Positions 1 through 8,528 of a stretch of 34,917 bases of DNA are shown here, piece by piece. How positions within the stretch are numbered: position 1 is the first letter of the stretch; each line of letters begins with the position of its first letter. Location: positions 1-34,917 of the forward strand of contig JAFUYJ010000012.1 in NCBI GenBank assembly GCA_017470645.1, read 5' to 3'. A model generated the notes under the pieces. That model was not told the origin of the DNA. It worked only from the letters and a program-made list of their open reading frames with translations, and did no database searches. The translations under genes and the position numbers were made by a program. Source of the stretch: Clostridia bacterium. Lineage in GTDB: Bacteria > Bacillota > Clostridia > TANB77 > CAG-508.

Positions 1-1671
1 ATTATCTGTAATTGGCATTACTTTAACTTGAACTGGTGCTAGCCATGTTGGGAAGTTTCCTTTTGTTTCTTCAATTAAGAATGACATAAATCTATCAGAA
101 GATCCAAGAATAGCTCTGTGGATTACAACTGGTCTATGTTCTTTTCCATCTTCACCGATATATGTTAAATCAAATCTCTCTGGTAATGCGAAATCTAATT
201 GACATGTTGGTATTGTAACATCATGATTTAATGCTGTTTTAATTTGAATGTCAATCTTTGGACCATAGAATGCTGCTTCTCCTTCTGCTTCATAGAAGTC
301 TATGTTTAATTCTTTTAGAATAGCTCTTAATTGACTTTCTGCTGTCTCCCACATTTCATCATTGTCTATGTATTTCTCAATATTGTTTTTATCTCTTAAT
401 GATAATCTATATTTAAATGCTGATTCTGGGAATCCAAAGTCTTTTACATATACTTCTTTTATCAAGTTAAGAACTTTTCCAACTTCCTCTTTAATTTGGT
501 CTGGTCTTACAAATAAGTGAGCATCATTTTGACACATTTGACGAACTCTTTCTAGTCCACATACTGCACCACTGTTTTCATATCTGAAGTCGTGTGCTAA
601 TTCCCCTATTTTGATTGGTAAATCTCTATATGAACGAAGTTCACTCTTGTATATTAACATGTGGTGTGGGCAGTTCATTGGTCTTAAAACTAGTTCCTCT
701 TCATCCATTTTCATTACTGGAAACATATCGTCTTTATAGTGTTCCCAGTGTCCACTTGTTTTATATAAATCAACATTTGCAAGTGATGGAGTATATACAT
801 GAGAGTATCCTAATGCTAATTCTTTATCTTGAATATATCTCTCAAGAGTTCTTCTTATTGTAGCACCTGCTGGTAAATACATTGGAAGTCCTGAACCTAC
901 TAATGGGTGTGTCATAAAGATTTTTAAATCTTTTCCTATTTTTCTGTGATCACGTTGTTTTACTTCTTCTAAGAATTGTAAATGTTCTTCTAGTTGACTA
1001 GCTTTTGGGAAAGATATTGCATAAATTCTTTGAAGCATTTTATTTTTTTCGCTACCTCTCCAATATGCACCTGAAGAACTTAGAATTTTTACTGCTTTAA
1101 CTTTTCCTGTACTCATTAAATGAGGTCCTGCACATAAGTCCGTGAATTCACCTTGTTTGTAGAAACTTATTTCTTCTCCTTCTGGTAAATCATTGATTAA
1201 TTCAACTTTATATGGTTCATCTTTCATTAATTCTAAAGCTTCAGCCTTTGGTAATGAGAATCTTTCAATTGGTAAGTCCTCTTTAATTACCTTTTTCATT
1301 TCTTCTTCGATTTTAGCTTTATCTTCATCTGTGAATGCATTTTCTACATCAAAATCATAGTAGAAACCTTCATCAATAGATGGACCTATTGCTAATTTAA
1401 CATTTGGAAATAATCTTTTAATAGCTTGCGCCATTATGTGTGATGTTGTATGCCAATATGCTTTTTTACCATCTAAATCACTTTCAAATGTTAAGATTTC
1501 TAATTTACAGTCTTCATTTATAACTGTTCTTAAATCTTTAACCTCTCCGTTTACTTTTCCTGCTGTTGCTACTCTTGCCAATCCCTCACTTATGTTTTTA
1601 GCAATTTCAATAATTGACATTCCTGGCTCTACTTCTTTAATTGAGCCATCTTTTAGTTCAAGTTTAATCAT
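1..1671 (-). CDS. thrS: Threonyl-tRNA synthetase, C-terminus beyond window
   Basis: Charges tRNA-Thr with threonine in the cytoplasm. The visible 557 residues begin with a TGS domain (about 1-62). The editing domain follows, with its HTTSH motif (H74, H78) and the later DLCAGPH motif. The class II catalytic core shows LRPMNCPHHM, FRYENSG and the motif 3 region HRAILGSSDRF. The reading frame is open at base 1, so the anticodon-binding domain is mostly missing; the family is usually about 635-640 residues. The ATG at 1671 is preceded by a strong AAGGAGGAA ribosome binding site. Expression is controlled by the T-box leader just upstream. Function is certain; only the 3' end is unknown. Confidence 0.98.
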   Translation of the reverse strand, partial: MIKLELKDGSIKEVEPGMSIIEIAKNISEGLARVATAGKVNGEVKDLRTVINEDCKLEILTFESDLDGKKAYWHTTSHIMAQAIKRLFPNVKLAIGPSIDEGFYYDFDVENAFTDEDKAKIEEEMKKVIKEDLPIERFSLPKAEALELMKDEPYKVELINDLPEGEEISFYKQGEFTDLCAGPHLMSTGKVKAVKILSSSGAYWRGSEKNKMLQRIYAISFPKASQLEEHLQFLEEVKQRDHRKIGKDLKIFMTHPLVGSGLPMYLPAGATIRRTLERYIQDKELALGYSHVYTPSLANVDLYKTSGHWEHYKDDMFPVMKMDEEELVLRPMNCPHHMLIYKSELRSYRDLPIKIGELAHDFRYENSGAVCGLERVRQMCQNDAHLFVRPDQIKEEVGKVLNLIKEVYVKDFGFPESAFKYRLSLRDKNNIEKYIDNDEMWETAESQLRAILKELNIDFYEAEGEAAFYGPKIDIQIKTALNHDVTIPTCQLDFALPERFDLTYIGEDGKEHRPVVIHRAILGSSDRFMSFLIEETKGNFPTWLAPVQVKVMPITDN

Positions 1672-1701
1672 AAAAAATTCCTCCTTTTTAAGTTAGCTGT
1701 T

Positions 1702-1748
1702 CGAACGCATGTGAGTTACAGATAACTTATGCAACCGAACGTATGTGA
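1702..1748. repeat. Direct repeat in thrS leader between T-box terminator and RBS
   Basis: CGAACGCATGTGA (1702-1714) and CGAACGTATGTGA (1736-1748) are 13-nt direct repeats with one mismatch and a period of 34 nt. Between them lies a small inverted repeat, AGTTA-N4-TAACT. They sit downstream of the T-box terminator in the transcript, so they are only transcribed when the leader reads through. No function is recognised. Confidence 0.5.
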
Positions 1749-1766
1749 GGTTGTATTCCTCTATTT

Positions 1767-2018
1767 AAACACAAAAGCACTCCTATAAATGCAGAGTATC
1801 TTTTGCATTTATAGGAGTGCTATATTTTTATAACACGGTTCCATCCTATTTTTCTCTTAATTCAAACTTTTAACGCAAGTATTACGTCTAGGTTTATGGC
1901 CTAGCAACAATGAGGTAGTTTTTCAAATAATCTTTTCTAGACTAGCTCTCAGCCGGTGACTAATCCTCTCTTTAGATAGTTTTTATTTTACTTTGTCTCA
2001 TTTTTGTTTTTTCATTAT
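1767..2018 (-). promoter_or_regulatory. T-box riboswitch leader of thrS
   Basis: The RNA from the minus strand carries the T-box motif AGGATGGAACCGTG (complement of 1834-1847), close to the consensus AGGGTGGNACCGCG. A small stem with CTAGG/CCTAG arms (around 1890-1905) fits Stem III. A terminator hairpin (1777-1820) follows. Uncharged tRNA-Thr is expected to stabilise the antiterminator and allow thrS transcription. A Thr codon ACC (complement of 1914-1916), inside the sequence ACTACC, is a candidate specifier. However, it can also pair with an upstream GAGG..TAGT segment, so I cannot fix the specifier without folding. Confidence 0.9.
1777..1820 (-). terminator. T-box intrinsic terminator
   Basis: A perfect 17-bp stem, GCACTCCTATAAATGCA (1777-1793) against its complement (1804-1820), with a 10-nt loop. 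On the minus strand it is followed by TTTTGTGTTT. This is the attenuator that competes with the T-box antiterminator. Confidence 0.93.
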
Positions 2019-2024
2019 AGATAT

Positions 2025-2052
2025 ATTATACGCCTTTTTTTTGATTTGTCAA
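2025..2052 (-). promoter_or_regulatory. Sigma-A promoter of thrS
   Basis: On the minus strand, TTGACA (2052-2047), a 16-nt spacer and TATAAT (2030-2025). Both hexamers match the consensus exactly. The predicted start near 2018 gives a leader of about 345 nt, as expected for a T-box gene. Confidence 0.9.
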
Positions 2053-2071
2053 CTCCAATTTTATTAGTCTT

Positions 2072-2118
2072 TAAAAAAGATTGTAGCAGACTATACTTTT
2101 TCGTACAGTCTGCTACAA
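2072..2118 (-). terminator. Intrinsic terminator of the 139-residue orphan gene
   Basis: A 16-bp stem (2081-2096 with 2103-2118, core TTGTAGCAGACT) with a 6-nt loop, followed on the minus strand by TCTTTTTTAA. It lies 14 nt after the stop codon of the upstream orphan gene and insulates thrS from it. Confidence 0.9.
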
Positions 2119-2132
2119 ATCTGTGTTTTTGC

Positions 2133-2552
2133 TTAGATTTTACCTAGTTCATTATTAACAACATAGATTTTTCCTGCTTTTTTACCGAACTTGATATAAT
2201 TTCCGTTCTGAAGCACAAACACTGCCTGATGTCTTTTCTGGTAGATAATCTTACCATCTGTTTCAACGGTATCGTTTGCCAGGTTCACAAAAAGAATTAT
2301 GCCTTCTACCTGGTCGGGCAGCCCAACATTCAGAATCAGCTTTATTCTTGGAAACTTATACGGCTCAACAATATAGTTGTTAGCATAAGTTATCTTCCGT
2401 TCCTTAATTGGAACATGCTCATTCACCTTAGAAAGGCCCCAAAAGCTTTCCGCCAGTACAACGGTATTATCTAACCGCGCATAATCAATTCCTTTTTCTA
2501 CGACGGTTTTTCCGTTGAGGTGGTTTAACGAGATTTTTCTGATTACATACAT
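2133..2552 (-). CDS. Hypothetical protein, 139 residues, probably acquired
   Basis: I do not recognise the family. The product is a soluble protein with no signal peptide or membrane segment, rich in beta-forming and charged residues. The ATG at 2552 has a good RBS (AAGGGAGG, about 7 nt upstream), and a strong terminator follows the stop, so it looks like a complete single-gene unit. Its DNA is visibly richer in G+C than all neighbours and uses codons they avoid. It has two in-frame CGG codons (complement of 2397-2399 and 2475-2477), whereas none were seen in native genes. This suggests recent horizontal transfer. The upstream region carries a 10-bp inverted repeat that could be an operator. 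Confidence 0.7.
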   Translation of the reverse strand: MYVIRKISLNHLNGKTVVEKGIDYARLDNTVVLAESFWGLSKVNEHVPIKERKITYANNYIVEPYKFPRIKLILNVGLPDQVEGIILFVNLANDTVETDGKIIYQKRHQAVFVLQNGNYIKFGKKAGKIYVVNNELGKI

Positions 2553-2594
2553 TCTGTATGACCTCCCTTAAAATAAAAATATTAATTTTTTACT

Positions 2595-2624
2595 TTGACA
2601 AATGAAGACATCAACATTTGTCAA
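2595..2624. promoter_or_regulatory. Perfect 10-bp inverted repeat upstream of the orphan gene
   Basis: TTGACAAATG (2595-2604) and CATTTGTCAA (2615-2624) are perfect complements separated by 10 nt, about 45 nt upstream of the orphan gene start. A TTGACA hexamer lies in each arm, but no matching -10 box is placed correctly. It could be an operator or a leftover of the mobile DNA that brought the gene. A weaker inverted repeat (TCTGT-N8-ACAGA) lies at about 2631-2648. Confidence 0.5.
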
Positions 2625-2655
2625 CTGTTATCTGTCAGTATCTACAGACAAAAAC

Positions 2656-2679
2656 AGAGTGATACTATTTTATCACTCT
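2656..2679 (-). terminator. Intrinsic terminator of tmcAL
   Basis: AGAGTGATA (2656-2664) pairs with TATCACTCT (2671-2679) around a 6-nt loop. On the minus strand the stem is followed by GTTTTTG. It lies about 60 nt after the tmcAL stop. Confidence 0.75.
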
Positions 2680-2741
2680 TGTTCGTTTTTTGCAAGTACT
2701 AATTATTTTTTAATGATGCTTTTTATAAGTTGCCCCAAAAA

Positions 2742-3974
2742 TCACATCATAATCATATTTTTCGTATAGTCCAAGTTAGCCATTGAATCATATTTATAAC
2801 CAAGTGTATATACATCTGTTGCAAATATGTCTATTTCCAACATTCGTTTGTATGTTTTGTTTGCATTGTTATCCATAAATCTCTTTACTGAGGTTACAAC
2901 TTCCATCTTCGGATTATTTTGAGATATACCAGATAATAATAGCTTCCCTTTTTCGTTAAATCCAAGTATTCTAGCATATGGAACAATTTTTTTTGCTGCT
3001 TGAACATCTTTTTTTGTTATTCCTAATAATGCAAATATTAAAATTCTTTGTATTCTTGTTTGGGTATATCGTTTAGTTTTTACGATATTTATAAAATCCT
3101 TTATATTGTTACAAAAATTTGCAGCATTTTTTATAGTGTTTTCTAATCCTTCAGTAACATCTGGTAGGTTAGCTATTTCTTCTATCGACATTTTTCTTAA
3201 TGTATAAAAAATCTCTTTTTCAAATCTATAAATATCAAAAACCATATTTCCAACTTCATATTCTTTAGTTAATGTTTCGTAGCTAAAACGTGGCACAACT
3301 CTTATTAATTCACTAAATTCCTTATTTATCAGCATTCTCCTTATAGCTGTTGCACTAGCTAAATCATCAACTATATGGTTATCATTATAATATACTTTCT
3401 CCCTCTTCACTGCAATAGGTGTTATCTTGCTTTTCAATTGTTTTAATGCCTTTAAATATTCTACCGCTAATATATTATTTGGATTATTTAAAATATTCTT
3501 GTATCTAACATCATCATTTAAATACTTTATTAATGCTTGTTCTCTTGCCTTTGGAAATGAAACTCCTTGTTTAAGTTCTTCTTTTAACATAGCAACATAT
3601 TCCTTAGGTTCGTCGCTAATAATAGTTGCAATATTATTTAAAGCTGCAAAATCATCAGTTTCCGTACCAAATGAAATGGTATCAACGATTCCCAAATTTT
3701 CAAGTATTTTTACTGCTCCTTGTGCAAAACTTTCAGCACTTGAAACACTATAAATTGTTGGCAATTCAATTACTAAATCTATTCCGTTTGCTAGAGCCAT
3801 TTGTGTTTTTGTCCACTTATCAACGACTGAAGTATTTCCTCTTTGAACAAAATTTCCGCTCATTACACACACAACATATTTTGCTCCAGTTTGCTCTTTT
3901 GCTTTTTGAATATGGTATAGATGACCATTGTGAAATGGATTATATTCGGCAATAACTCCTAAAACTTCACTCAC
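2742..3974 (-). CDS. tmcAL: tRNA(Met) cytidine acetate ligase TmcAL (YlbM family)
   Basis: In this family the enzyme uses ATP and acetate to form N4-acetylcytidine at the wobble position of elongator tRNA-Met. The N-terminus shows the nucleotidyltransferase signature [16 protein letters not shown], with the HxGH-type motif at HNGH, then [11 protein letters not shown]. These are hallmarks of the family, and the 410-residue length is typical. The start is GTG at 3974, chosen because a strong GAGGAGG lies 7 nt upstream. The gene is divergent from rnhA and has its own terminator downstream. No oddities seen. Confidence 0.95.
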   Translation of the reverse strand: MSEVLGVIAEYNPFHNGHLYHIQKAKEQTGAKYVVCVMSGNFVQRGNTSVVDKWTKTQMALANGIDLVIELPTIYSVSSAESFAQGAVKILENLGIVDTISFGTETDDFAALNNIATIISDEPKEYVAMLKEELKQGVSFPKAREQALIKYLNDDVRYKNILNNPNNILAVEYLKALKQLKSKITPIAVKREKVYYNDNHIVDDLASATAIRRMLINKEFSELIRVVPRFSYETLTKEYEVGNMVFDIYRFEKEIFYTLRKMSIEEIANLPDVTEGLENTIKNAANFCNNIKDFINIVKTKRYTQTRIQRILIFALLGITKKDVQAAKKIVPYARILGFNEKGKLLLSGISQNNPKMEVVTSVKRFMDNNANKTYKRMLEIDIFATDVYTLGYKYDSMANLDYTKNMIMM

Positions 3975-4014
3975 AAAAATCCTCCTCTCTTTGCTTTAAT
4001 ATTCATGAAAAATC

Positions 4015-4043
4015 TTGTAAATAAAAAACTTTACTGTTATAAT
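4015..4043 (+). promoter_or_regulatory. Sigma-A promoter of rnhA
   Basis: TTGTAA (4015-4020), a 17-nt spacer, TATAAT (4038-4043) with an extended -10 TG (4035-4036). It lies about 40 nt upstream of the rnhA ATG. Confidence 0.82.
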
Positions 4044-4085
4044 ATCATAAACATAGAAAAAATCAATAGAAAGCGAGGAAAATTT

Positions 4086-4526
4086 ATGGAAGAAGTTACT
4101 ATATATACCGATGGTGCATGTTCAGGCAATCCAGGGCCTGGCGGCTGGGGTGCGGTTTTAATGTATAAAGGCAATAAGAAGGAAATTTCAGGTGGCAATC
4201 CTGATACAACAAATAATATAATGGAAATTACTGCTGTTATTGAAGGTTTAAAATTACTAAAATTTCCTTGTAAAGTTAATTTATATAGCGATAGTGCTTA
4301 TGTTGTAAATTGTTTTAATCAAGGCTGGATTTACAATTGGATGAAAAAAGGTTGGAAAACTGCAAACAATGAGCCTGTTAAAAATAAGGAATTATGGGAA
4401 GAATTATATAATCTAACTCAAATTCATAAGGTAACCTTTATAAAGGTTAAGGGGCATAGCGATAATGAGTATAATAATAGATGTGATGAACTTGCCAGAA
4501 ATGCTATTACTAATATGAATAACTAG
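4086..4526 (+). CDS. rnhA: Ribonuclease HI
   Basis: Cleaves the RNA strand of RNA-DNA hybrids. The 146-residue product has all four acidic catalytic residues of the family: D9 ([15 protein letters not shown]), E47 (NNIMEIT), D69 (LYSDSAYV) and D134 (NRCDELA). The flexible-loop histidine is H124 (KGHSDNEYN). Length matches the usual 145-155. I chose the ATG at 4086, which has GCGAGG upstream and starts directly before the first beta strand. The longer frame from 4005 would begin upstream of the promoter -10 box. A bidirectional terminator follows. Confidence 0.96.
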   Translation: MEEVTIYTDGACSGNPGPGGWGAVLMYKGNKKEISGGNPDTTNNIMEITAVIEGLKLLKFPCKVNLYSDSAYVVNCFNQGWIYNWMKKGWKTANNEPVKNKELWEELYNLTQIHKVTFIKVKGHSDNEYNNRCDELARNAITNMNN

Positions 4527-4586
4527 ACTTTACTTTTCTTGAAACTGTTCATAGTTAAAAAATAGTTAATAATAGATTTCAAATGT

Positions 4587-4624
4587 AAAAGACATAAATT
4601 GCTTTTCAGTAATTTATGTCTTTT
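4587..4624. terminator. Bidirectional terminator between rnhA and the fused ABC gene
   Basis: AAAAGACATAAATT (4587-4600) pairs with AATTTATGTCTTTT (4611-4624) around a 10-nt loop. The A-rich start and T-rich end let it terminate transcripts arriving from both convergent genes. Confidence 0.88.
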
Positions 4625-4652
4625 ATATTGTTTATTTGAAACCTATTTTAAA

Positions 4653-7244
4653 TTATTCAGTTCTTAATGCTTCAACAGGATCCTTTTTACTTGCAACTTT
4701 TGCGGGAATTAAACCAGCAATTACAGTTAAAATAACACTTATTAAAACAAGTATAATTCCTCCAGCAGTTGGTAGAGAAGCTATTCCAGAAACATTCGTA
4801 ATAGCCTTAATTATAAAGTTGATTGGTATATTTAATAATAAAGTTACACCTATTCCTATTAAGCCTGCTGTTAATCCTACTATTAGAGTCTCTGCATTAA
4901 ATACTCTAGATATATCTTTCTTAGAAGCACCTATTGCTCTTAAAATTCCTATTTCTTTTGTTCTTTCTAATACAGAAATATATGTTATAATTCCTATCAT
5001 TATAGAAGATACTACTAATGAAATTGATACGAATGCAATTAATACATAACTTATAATATTAACAATAACAGTTACAGAATTCATCATCATTCCAACTAAA
5101 TCTGAGTATGAAATAGTGTTCTCTTCTTTTCCGTTATCACGTTGTTTTTGGTTATAATCTTCTATAGCATTTGAAATAGTTTCTTTTGCTGCAAAATCTT
5201 TAGGATAAATATTTATTGCAGATGGTTTTTCCAAATCAACCGCTCCTAATTTTTTTAGCATTCCTTTATAAGTTGCATCACTGTTTGATGCTATATTAGC
5301 AATAAGCATTGCATATTCTTCTTGGCTCATTTGACCTTGCTCAAAATTCAAATTACTATAATCAGTTCCATAGCTTGCTTCTGCTACCTCTGTTTCATCT
5401 AATAGTGGCGTACCAGTTAAAACATTAACTTCTGGATTTTCTTTTTGTTGCTTTACAATTTCAGAATTATTAACCTTATTAATTACATATTCTGTTAATT
5501 CTTTAGTATAACCTATTTCTCCAGATGTTTGTTGTATATTACTTTCTGGTTTAGCCCTTATAATTCCTACTACTTTTATGCTTTCAGCTTGAGCTATTTT
5601 GTTTTTCATGTAATTTTCATCCTTTGATTTATCAATCCATAAACCATTTGATTTTTCATAGAAATCTGTATTTAGTATTAATTTAAAAGATAAGCTTAAT
5701 AATTCATCATATGAATAAGTAATTATATCTTTTTTATCTACGGCTTCTCCTTTTTGAATTGATGCCATTGTAGTTTTTAATTCTTTTTGATCCTTCAACC
5801 CTAATGAATATAATGTGTAATCACTTACTTCATTATTTTCATCAACAATTAAAACAACTTCATTATAGTTTTCTGGCATTTTTCCAGCTAAAACATCATA
5901 TTGAGAGTTTATTAAATCTTTGTTGTCTAGCATTTCAGTCCATACGTCTGTTGTACCAAATGATACAGAAAACATTGATGCACTAGATGTTTCTTCTTCT
6001 TCAGGAGCCATTCCAATTGAGCTCATTACAGTACTTGGATTAACCCTTACAATACCATTTGAAGTATCTTCTTTATATAGATTCAAATCAAGATTGTAAC
6101 TATATTGAATTGCATTCGCATTATCCTTTATCGTTGAATCCTCATTTTCAATGTATTTCTTAAATTCTTCTAGGTTATTTGTTTTCATCTTTGTAGACAA
6201 TGTACTCAACATATCTCCCATTATATTTCTAGAGTATATCTTTCCATCTGTATTATTTTTCTCTTTATTTTGGTCTTCCATCATCGTAGCCATAAGACTT
6301 GATATATCAACATTTTCTTCTTGAATTGAAATTGGATATGATGATAGAGTATCTTCCTGCACTTTTTGAATATACTTATTAACACCATGTGATAAAGATA
6401 AAATAAGAGCTATTCCTATTATTCCTATACTTCCTGCAAATGAAGTTAAAAATGTTCTTCCCTTTTTAGTCATTAAATTGTTTAAGCTAAGTGATAACGC
6501 TGTAAAATAGCTCATTGATGTTTTTCCTGTTTTAGCAGTGTTAGTTTCATTCTTTTTATCTTCTTCGGTATATGGGTTTGAGTCATCTGTTATCTTTCCA
6601 TCTAATATTCTTACTATCCTAGATGAATATTTTTCTGCAAGTTCCGGATTGTGAGTTACCATTACTATTAATTTATTTTTTGAAATTTCTTTCAAAATTT
6701 CCATAATTTGTACGCTTGTTTCTGTATCTAATGCTCCTGTTGGCTCATCTGCTAATATGATGTCAGGATCATTAACTAAAGCTCTTGCTATAGCTACCCT
6801 TTGCATTTGACCACCTGACATTTGGTTTGGTTTTTTATGTATCTGATCTTTCAACCCAACCTTTTCCAATGCATCGATTGCTTTTTTCTTTCTTTCTCTT
6901 TTTGATACCCCTGATAGTGTTAATGCTAATTCCACATTTGATAATACTGTTTGATGAGGGATTAAATTGTAGTTCTGAAATACAAAACCTACAGAGTAAT
7001 TTCTATAAGCATCCCAATCTTTATCTTTAAACTTTTTAGTTGATTTTCCATTGATAACTAAATCTCCGCTAGTGTATCTGTCTAATCCTCCAATTATATT
7101 TAATAATGTTGTTTTTCCACATCCACTTGGACCTAGTATTGAAACGAATTCGTTTTTTCTAAATTCAAGATTTATGCCTTTTAATGCATGAACTTTCATA
7201 TCACCTGAACGGTAATCTTTTGTAATGTTGTTTAGTTCTAACAT
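4653..7244 (-). CDS. ABC transporter, fused ATPase and FtsX/MacB-type permease
   Basis: The N-terminal 225 residues are a LolD/MacB-type ATPase with Walker A GPSGCGKTTLL, signature MSGGQMQRVAIARAL and Walker B ILADEPTGALD. A membrane segment follows at about 260-285 (SFAGSIGIIGIALILSL). Next is a large extracytoplasmic region to about 730. The C-terminus is an FtsX domain with three membrane segments and the motif LERTKEIGILRAIGASKKDI. Such proteins act on substrates in or outside the membrane (peptides, antibiotics, lipoproteins) by mechanotransmission rather than classical transport. The ATG at 7244 has AGGAG upstream. It starts 21 nt after the 366-residue gene, so the two are probably one operon. 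Substrate unknown. Confidence 0.93.
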   Translation of the reverse strand: MLELNNITKDYRSGDMKVHALKGINLEFRKNEFVSILGPSGCGKTTLLNIIGGLDRYTSGDLVINGKSTKKFKDKDWDAYRNYSVGFVFQNYNLIPHQTVLSNVELALTLSGVSKRERKKKAIDALEKVGLKDQIHKKPNQMSGGQMQRVAIARALVNDPDIILADEPTGALDTETSVQIMEILKEISKNKLIVMVTHNPELAEKYSSRIVRILDGKITDDSNPYTEEDKKNETNTAKTGKTSMSYFTALSLSLNNLMTKKGRTFLTSFAGSIGIIGIALILSLSHGVNKYIQKVQEDTLSSYPISIQEENVDISSLMATMMEDQNKEKNNTDGKIYSRNIMGDMLSTLSTKMKTNNLEEFKKYIENEDSTIKDNANAIQYSYNLDLNLYKEDTSNGIVRVNPSTVMSSIGMAPEEEETSSASMFSVSFGTTDVWTEMLDNKDLINSQYDVLAGKMPENYNEVVLIVDENNEVSDYTLYSLGLKDQKELKTTMASIQKGEAVDKKDIITYSYDELLSLSFKLILNTDFYEKSNGLWIDKSKDENYMKNKIAQAESIKVVGIIRAKPESNIQQTSGEIGYTKELTEYVINKVNNSEIVKQQKENPEVNVLTGTPLLDETEVAEASYGTDYSNLNFEQGQMSQEEYAMLIANIASNSDATYKGMLKKLGAVDLEKPSAINIYPKDFAAKETISNAIEDYNQKQRDNGKEENTISYSDLVGMMMNSVTVIVNIISYVLIAFVSISLVVSSIMIGIITYISVLERTKEIGILRAIGASKKDISRVFNAETLIVGLTAGLIGIGVTLLLNIPINFIIKAITNVSGIASLPTAGGIILVLISVILTVIAGLIPAKVASKKDPVEALRTE

Positions 7245-7265
7245 ATAGTTCTCCTCTCTTAATTC

Positions 7266-8366
7266 TTATCTAGCACCATGTGCTGCAATTTTTCCTGTGT
7301 GTGTATTTACATATTGTCCTACTGCCTTTTGTCTTTGATTAATATATTCATCGTTTAAGCTTATATTTCCGTCTGCTGTTATTTTGTTTGTTTTTTTGTT
7401 TATTAGTTTTGGAACAGAAACATTTTCAGCACTTATAACTGTAGGATTTTTTGTCATTTTTATATTTTTTATTCTTGCAATCTTAGCAGTATCAAAAGCA
7501 AATTTAGGCTCAAACACTGGGTTTGGATTTATATATTGTTTTATTTTTCTAGCAAAATTCAATTTCGGCTTAATAATATTTTTTTGTTTTTTCTTTCCGA
7601 CAATTACTAGTTCGTTTGAGATTCTATCTAATTTGGCCATTTTTTTCATATTTTTATTTTCTTCAGGACTGAATACCCCCTGTTTTAAATCCTTGTTTAA
7701 AACATATTTTATTTCAAAAGGTTTATGTATGGTAGTTCCATCTATGACTTCTTTTATATACATTTTAGCATAATCTACTCTACCTTCGTTTAATAATATA
7801 TGTATTATGTCTGGGTTTGTTTTATAAAAATCTCTTTCATTTATTCCCAATTCATCAAAAATATTTATACCAAAATTCAAGTGAGTTAATCTATCTAATA
7901 CTTGTTTTCTTTTTCCACCAAGGTGCTTAACATCTTTAACCTTAAACTCTTTTACTTGAGTTAAATTATTGTTTTTATAGTTTGAAACTAAATAACTTCC
8001 CCTATCTGAGTTATATTCTATTTTTATATCTGTACCCTTGTTCATGACATTTTGTTTTTTGGTGTTAATTTTTATTACTTTTCTTGATAATTCAATAAAT
8101 GTTTGCTTTATCTTCTTATTAACCTCTGAATCTGGGATATAGTTATTGTCTCTGCAATATTTGCTATAAGCTTGTTTAGCCCTTCCTACTACATACCTCA
8201 ATTCTTCTATATTTTGATTATTCGTTTGTCTGTTAAGTTTTTTTATTCTTCTTAAACATTGTTTTGTTTTAAAAGAACTAATAGTGTTTATTTTATATGT
8301 AAAACTTTTTTGAATATCTTTACATATTGCATTAAGTTGTTCCTGATAGTTGATTTGTTTTTTCAT
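7266..8366 (-). CDS. Hypothetical basic protein, 366 residues, upstream of the fused ABC gene
   Basis: I do not recognise the family. The protein is very rich in lysine and asparagine, lacks signal peptide and membrane segments, and has an N-terminal part likely to be helical (1-105). The middle contains DIIHILLNEGRVDYAKMY and similar segments, followed by a long basic low-complexity part (about 245-320). It ends in HTGKIAAHGAR. The ATG at 8366 has GGGGGAAAG upstream. Its own promoter is at 8391-8419, and the fused ABC gene starts 21 nt after its stop. High positive charge suggests nucleic-acid or membrane-surface contact, but this is only an inference. Confidence 0.8.
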   Translation of the reverse strand: MKKQINYQEQLNAICKDIQKSFTYKINTISSFKTKQCLRRIKKLNRQTNNQNIEELRYVVGRAKQAYSKYCRDNNYIPDSEVNKKIKQTFIELSRKVIKINTKKQNVMNKGTDIKIEYNSDRGSYLVSNYKNNNLTQVKEFKVKDVKHLGGKRKQVLDRLTHLNFGINIFDELGINERDFYKTNPDIIHILLNEGRVDYAKMYIKEVIDGTTIHKPFEIKYVLNKDLKQGVFSPEENKNMKKMAKLDRISNELVIVGKKKQKNIIKPKLNFARKIKQYINPNPVFEPKFAFDTAKIARIKNIKMTKNPTVISAENVSVPKLINKKTNKITADGNISLNDEYINQRQKAVGQYVNTHTGKIAAHGAR

Positions 8367-8390
8367 TATCTCTTTCCCCCAATCTGTGCT

Positions 8391-8419
8391 ATTATACTAT
8401 ATTTTTTTTATTATTACAA
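8391..8419 (-). promoter_or_regulatory. Sigma-A promoter of the 366-residue gene and fused ABC gene
   Basis: On the minus strand, TTGTAA (8419-8414), a 17-nt spacer, TATAAT (8396-8391), about 25 nt upstream of the start codon. Confidence 0.78.
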
Positions 8420-8528
8420 TACTATTTTTATTATAGATTTCAGTATTTTTTATAAAAAAATTTCTGGTCATGCACAAAAAAAATAATTACACATATATAT
8501 AACAATAGATAAAACTGGAGGTAAAAAT

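Noticed and set aside
2553..2650. Sigma-A promoter for the orphan gene
   Set aside because: TTGACA hexamers exist in the inverted repeat, but no -10 box lies at 16-18 nt.
4005..4085. Longer N-terminus for RNase HI
   Set aside because: It would start upstream of the promoter -10 box and lacks an RBS; the ATG at 4086 fits the family start.
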